Shown in pieces: positions 62,139-64,000 of a DNA stretch of 64,000 nucleotides. The notes under the pieces were generated by a model. The model was not told the origin of the DNA and did not search any database. It worked only from the letters and a program-made list of their open reading frames with translations. The DNA is from a bacterium (lineage in GTDB: Bacteria > Bacillota > Clostridia > Oscillospirales > Acutalibacteraceae). Where the stretch lies: positions 1-64,000 of the forward strand of contig JAHLAX010000033.1 in NCBI GenBank assembly GCA_020625875.1, written 5' to 3'. Numbering within the stretch: position 1 is the first letter of the stretch; each line of letters begins with the position of its first letter. Made by a program: the position numbers and the translations under genes.

Positions 62139-62162
62139 AAAAGGCTGGCTAAAAAGCCAGCC
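62137..62162 (-). terminator. Terminator of the small lipoprotein gene (possibly bidirectional)
   Basis: 8-bp stem GGCTGGCT/AGCCAGCC (62143-62150 with 62155-62162). On the minus strand it is followed by TTTTTTAAAC; on the plus strand it also lies just after the sigE stop, though the T-run there is poor. Confidence 0.75.
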
Positions 62163-62164
62163 CC

Positions 62165-62377
62165 TTAATCTACGTTCCCATTGTCATTAGTTTCGTCTGT
62201 AACGTCTCCGTCAGTGTTGCTCATCATATCGCTGACAGATTTAGATACGGTTTCACCCGCGTCAGACACAAGCTTTTCGGCTTCGCTGCCCGCGTTATCC
62301 ACATTGTTTTCACCACAGCTCGTAAATGAAAACGCCGCAATCAAAGCGACTGACAACAGCGCGATTAATCTTTTCAT
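62165..62377 (-). CDS. Small lipoprotein, function unknown
   Basis: 70 residues. Signal peptide MKRLIALLSVALIAAFSFTSC with a lipobox-like FTSC; the Cys at 21 would be lipidated after cleavage by LspA. The rest is polar and acidic (EAEKLVSDAGETVSKSVSDMM then an Asp/Asn tail), with helical propensity. No known domain. It follows the MORN gene across a hairpin and has a good terminator. Confidence 0.7.
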   Translation of the reverse strand: MKRLIALLSVALIAAFSFTSCGENNVDNAGSEAEKLVSDAGETVSKSVSDMMSNTDGDVTDETNDNGNVD

Positions 62378-62400
62378 ATTATCACCTTTATATATAGAAA

Positions 62401-62423
62401 TTACCGTTCCAACGGAACGGTAA
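62401..62423 (-). terminator. Hairpin between the MORN gene and lipoprotein gene
   Basis: Perfect 10-bp stem TTACCGTTCC/GGAACGGTAA with a 3-nt loop. On the minus strand it is followed by TTTCTATATA, a weak T-run. Confidence 0.55.
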
Positions 62424-62446
62424 TAGCATTTGTATTTATTCTATTT

Positions 62447-63748
62447 TTATTCATTTTTATTAAGATGATCTATTAAATCATCAATCTTATAGGAAGCTAT
62501 AACATTATCATCCTTAAACTCGGAAATAATAAATGAGCCGTCGGTATCAAGGGTAATACCTTTACCTTGTTTTTTGCCGTTGACATAATTACCGAGGAAG
62601 ATAAAGTCTCCATCCTTGTCAAAACGAGCGCCCAAGCCGTCGGGAGTATTGTTGTTCCACTTTCCGATATGAGCGGAACCGTCGGAGCCTCTGAAACCTA
62701 CACCGAAACCCTGGCGGGCGTTCGACAACCAGTTACCTACATAATTAAGTCTTCCGTCTTTATAATAGAAAGCGCCGAACCCGTCACGTTTATCGTTCTT
62801 ATACTCACCCTCATAAGCTGTCGTGCCTGAAGAAGTAATTGTTCTTCCAAAGCCGTCGCGCTGCCTGCTTTCGTTTAATTCGCCAAAGTACTTATATACT
62901 TCACCGGAGCTGCCGATAGTGATGTCGGGTTCTTTTTCTTCTTTGTCATACACCTCAACATCAGAATCGTCAAACTTCTCTTCAAAATCGTTTTGGGGCT
63001 TTTCTTTAATTTCATTGAACGGAGCATTGGTTTCATAATGCAGAGGATTACCGTTCTCATCAGATAAATACTCCGCCTCGGAAACATCAAAGGTTTTGTT
63101 AAGATTGCGGTTGAGATTAAAATCTACCGCGTCAAAATCAAATCCTCCAAGATTGCTTACAGAAGAATCGTGAATAAGTGTTTTTGAAATAAACTTATTA
63201 TTTGGAACAGAATTGAAATATAAAAACCCCTTATCTGAATAAGCCAATACAGAATAATCGCCGTTCTCGGGCATATCTGTTTTGGGATATAAAAAAGACT
63301 TAATCTTGCTGTCAGGGGCATTATGGATTTTCACTATAACAGGCTTATCATCAATAACAGAGGGATATAATACATATTCAGGATAATCGCTGTTCTCATA
63401 TAAATACTCGGATTTAATCCAGATATGCTCAAAATTATAATACTCTCGTTTGAATACGTTGCCCTTATGGTTAAAAGTATTAACCCTGTAAAGATTAACC
63501 CCGCATGTTTCAGCATTCTGATAAAGTTCACCGTTTTTGTTAAACTTCCAGCTTAAAGGTTCGCCGTTGACCATATTATAAATGAAAAAATATGTTTTAT
63601 TATCAATATACTGAACAGAACGATTTGACTGAGGCTCAAGATTGCTGTTAAAAAAATTAGCTCTTATACCTGCAAGAAAATCATCGGTAAAATCAAGTAC
63701 ATCAAATTTTTCAAATGTTATTCCAAAATAAACAAAACCGTTTTCCAT
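62447..63748 (-). CDS. MORN-repeat protein
   Basis: 433 residues, no signal peptide. About the first 280 residues have no domain I recognise (aromatic-rich, NVYFGITF-like strands and WKFNKNGELYQN). The C-terminal third has about six MORN-type repeats of about 23 residues: YFGELNESRQRDGFGRT, YEGEYKNDKRDGFGAFYYKDG, YVGNWLSNARQGFGVGF, IGKWNNNTPDGLGARFDKDG, LGNYVNGKKQGKGITLDTDG. MORN arrays form beta ladders that bind partners or lipids. It lies behind pfkA across a terminator. Function unknown. Confidence 0.8.
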   Translation of the reverse strand: MENGFVYFGITFEKFDVLDFTDDFLAGIRANFFNSNLEPQSNRSVQYIDNKTYFFIYNMVNGEPLSWKFNKNGELYQNAETCGVNLYRVNTFNHKGNVFKREYYNFEHIWIKSEYLYENSDYPEYVLYPSVIDDKPVIVKIHNAPDSKIKSFLYPKTDMPENGDYSVLAYSDKGFLYFNSVPNNKFISKTLIHDSSVSNLGGFDFDAVDFNLNRNLNKTFDVSEAEYLSDENGNPLHYETNAPFNEIKEKPQNDFEEKFDDSDVEVYDKEEKEPDITIGSSGEVYKYFGELNESRQRDGFGRTITSSGTTAYEGEYKNDKRDGFGAFYYKDGRLNYVGNWLSNARQGFGVGFRGSDGSAHIGKWNNNTPDGLGARFDKDGDFIFLGNYVNGKKQGKGITLDTDGSFIISEFKDDNVIASYKIDDLIDHLNKNE

Positions 63749-63759
63749 ACTAAATCCTT

Positions 63760-63790
63760 TTAATAAGCCGCCGCGTAAAGCGACGGCTTA
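63760..63790 (-). terminator. Terminator of pfkA
   Basis: Stem UAAGCCGUCGC/GCGGCGGCUUA with one G-U pair and a short loop (63764-63790), then TTATTAAAAGG on the minus strand, 16 bases after the pfkA stop. Confidence 0.65.
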
Positions 63791-63805
63791 AACTGCGTTA
63801 GATAA

Positions 63806-64000
63806 TTAAATTGAAATTGTCTTAGCTATTTTATAAAGCTTCTCGTCAAATACGCGAGGCATATTTAAAGCTTCGGTAATATCATAATCGACAATCTCAC
63901 CGTTATGCATAGCGACAACACGGTTGCCCTTACCCTCATAGAGCAAATCTACAGCCTTATGTCCCATCATCGACGCGACAACACGATCTCTGAGCGTCGG
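63806..64000 (-). CDS. pfkA: 6-phosphofructokinase, C-terminal end (partial)
   Basis: Only the last 64 residues are inside the window; the ORF track does not list them. The translation PTLRDRVVASMMGHKAVDLL then YEGKGNRVVAMHNGEIVDYD and ITEALNMPRVFDEKLYKIAK matches the C-terminus of bacterial phosphofructokinase (DRVxASxxGxxAVDLL, GxGNxxVGIxNxxIVDxD). It catalyses the committed step of glycolysis. The start lies beyond position 64000. Confidence 0.85.
   Translation of the reverse strand, partial: PTLRDRVVASMMGHKAVDLLYEGKGNRVVAMHNGEIVDYDITEALNMPRVFDEKLYKIAKTISI

Noticed and set aside
1-64000. tRNA, rRNA, CRISPR, insertion sequence, prophage
   Set aside because: No cloverleaf-type segments, rRNA motifs, regular repeat-spacer arrays, transposase or phage genes were recognised by eye.

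Overview
The window is a block of core chromosome from a low-to-mid GC, endospore-forming Firmicute of class Clostridia. The gene content and order, the Thr/Glu-rich linkers in the secreted protein and the sporulation genes (spoIIGA-sigE, yunB, ymxH, a SleB-type hydrolase) fit an Oscillospiraceae/Ruminococcus-like gut bacterium. The lineage is an inference from gene order and protein style, not from a marker search. No tRNA, rRNA, insertion sequence, prophage or CRISPR array was seen. Nearly everything from 1 to 56.3 kb lies on the minus strand; the right end is mixed.

Layout, left to right, with transcription mostly leftward. (1) 1-600: a small secreted peptide gene preceded by a tandem 35-bp duplication, and a strongly structured RNA with its own promoter and terminator. 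(2) 0.6-8.3 kb: proteostasis operon tig-clpP-clpX-lon-ysxC-lysA from one clear promoter. (3) 8.4-16.1 kb: thrC and a phosphoesterase; then rluD-lspA, rplS, lepB, rbgA, rnhB, yraN and an M19 dipeptidase, broken up by terminators. (4) 16.1-30.1 kb: long operon miaB-ylbF-mutS-mutL-miaA-hlyD-like-yggS-sepF-ylmH-divIVA-ileS, joining tRNA modification, mismatch repair and septum placement. (5) 30.2-33.7 kb: yunB, a zinc-ribbon acidic protein, efp, an M24 peptidase, aroQ, and rpsU, which the ORF track misses. (6) 33.8-50.6 kb: SPOUT methyltransferase-dprA-topA-trmFO-plsX-rnc-radical SAM-smc-ftsY-rdgB-yhbY-yqeK-rsfS-leuS, head to tail with overlaps. (7) 50.7-52.05 kb: infC-rpmI-rplT with an L20-type attenuator leader. 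(8) 52.05-56.4 kb: a four-gene polyol-phosphate polymer module (nucleotidyltransferase, polyol-P dehydrogenase, pentulose-P epimerase, polymerase). (9) 56.5-64 kb: CPBP protease-tadA, SleB-like hydrolase, ymxH, degV, a micro-operon of two tiny genes, spoIIGA-sigE, a small lipoprotein, a MORN-repeat protein and the 3' end of pfkA.

Most of the window is ordinary housekeeping, and I see no large undescribed system. The points most worth following are: the structured RNA at 351-534; the duplicated start region of the secreted peptide; a radical SAM gene whose Fe-S motif is recovered only by starting at an AUU codon overlapping the rnc stop; infC starting at AUC; the two-gene micro-operon divergent from spoIIGA; the repeated TGTAAC-type sites upstream of the cell-wall hydrolase; and the polyol-phosphate module.
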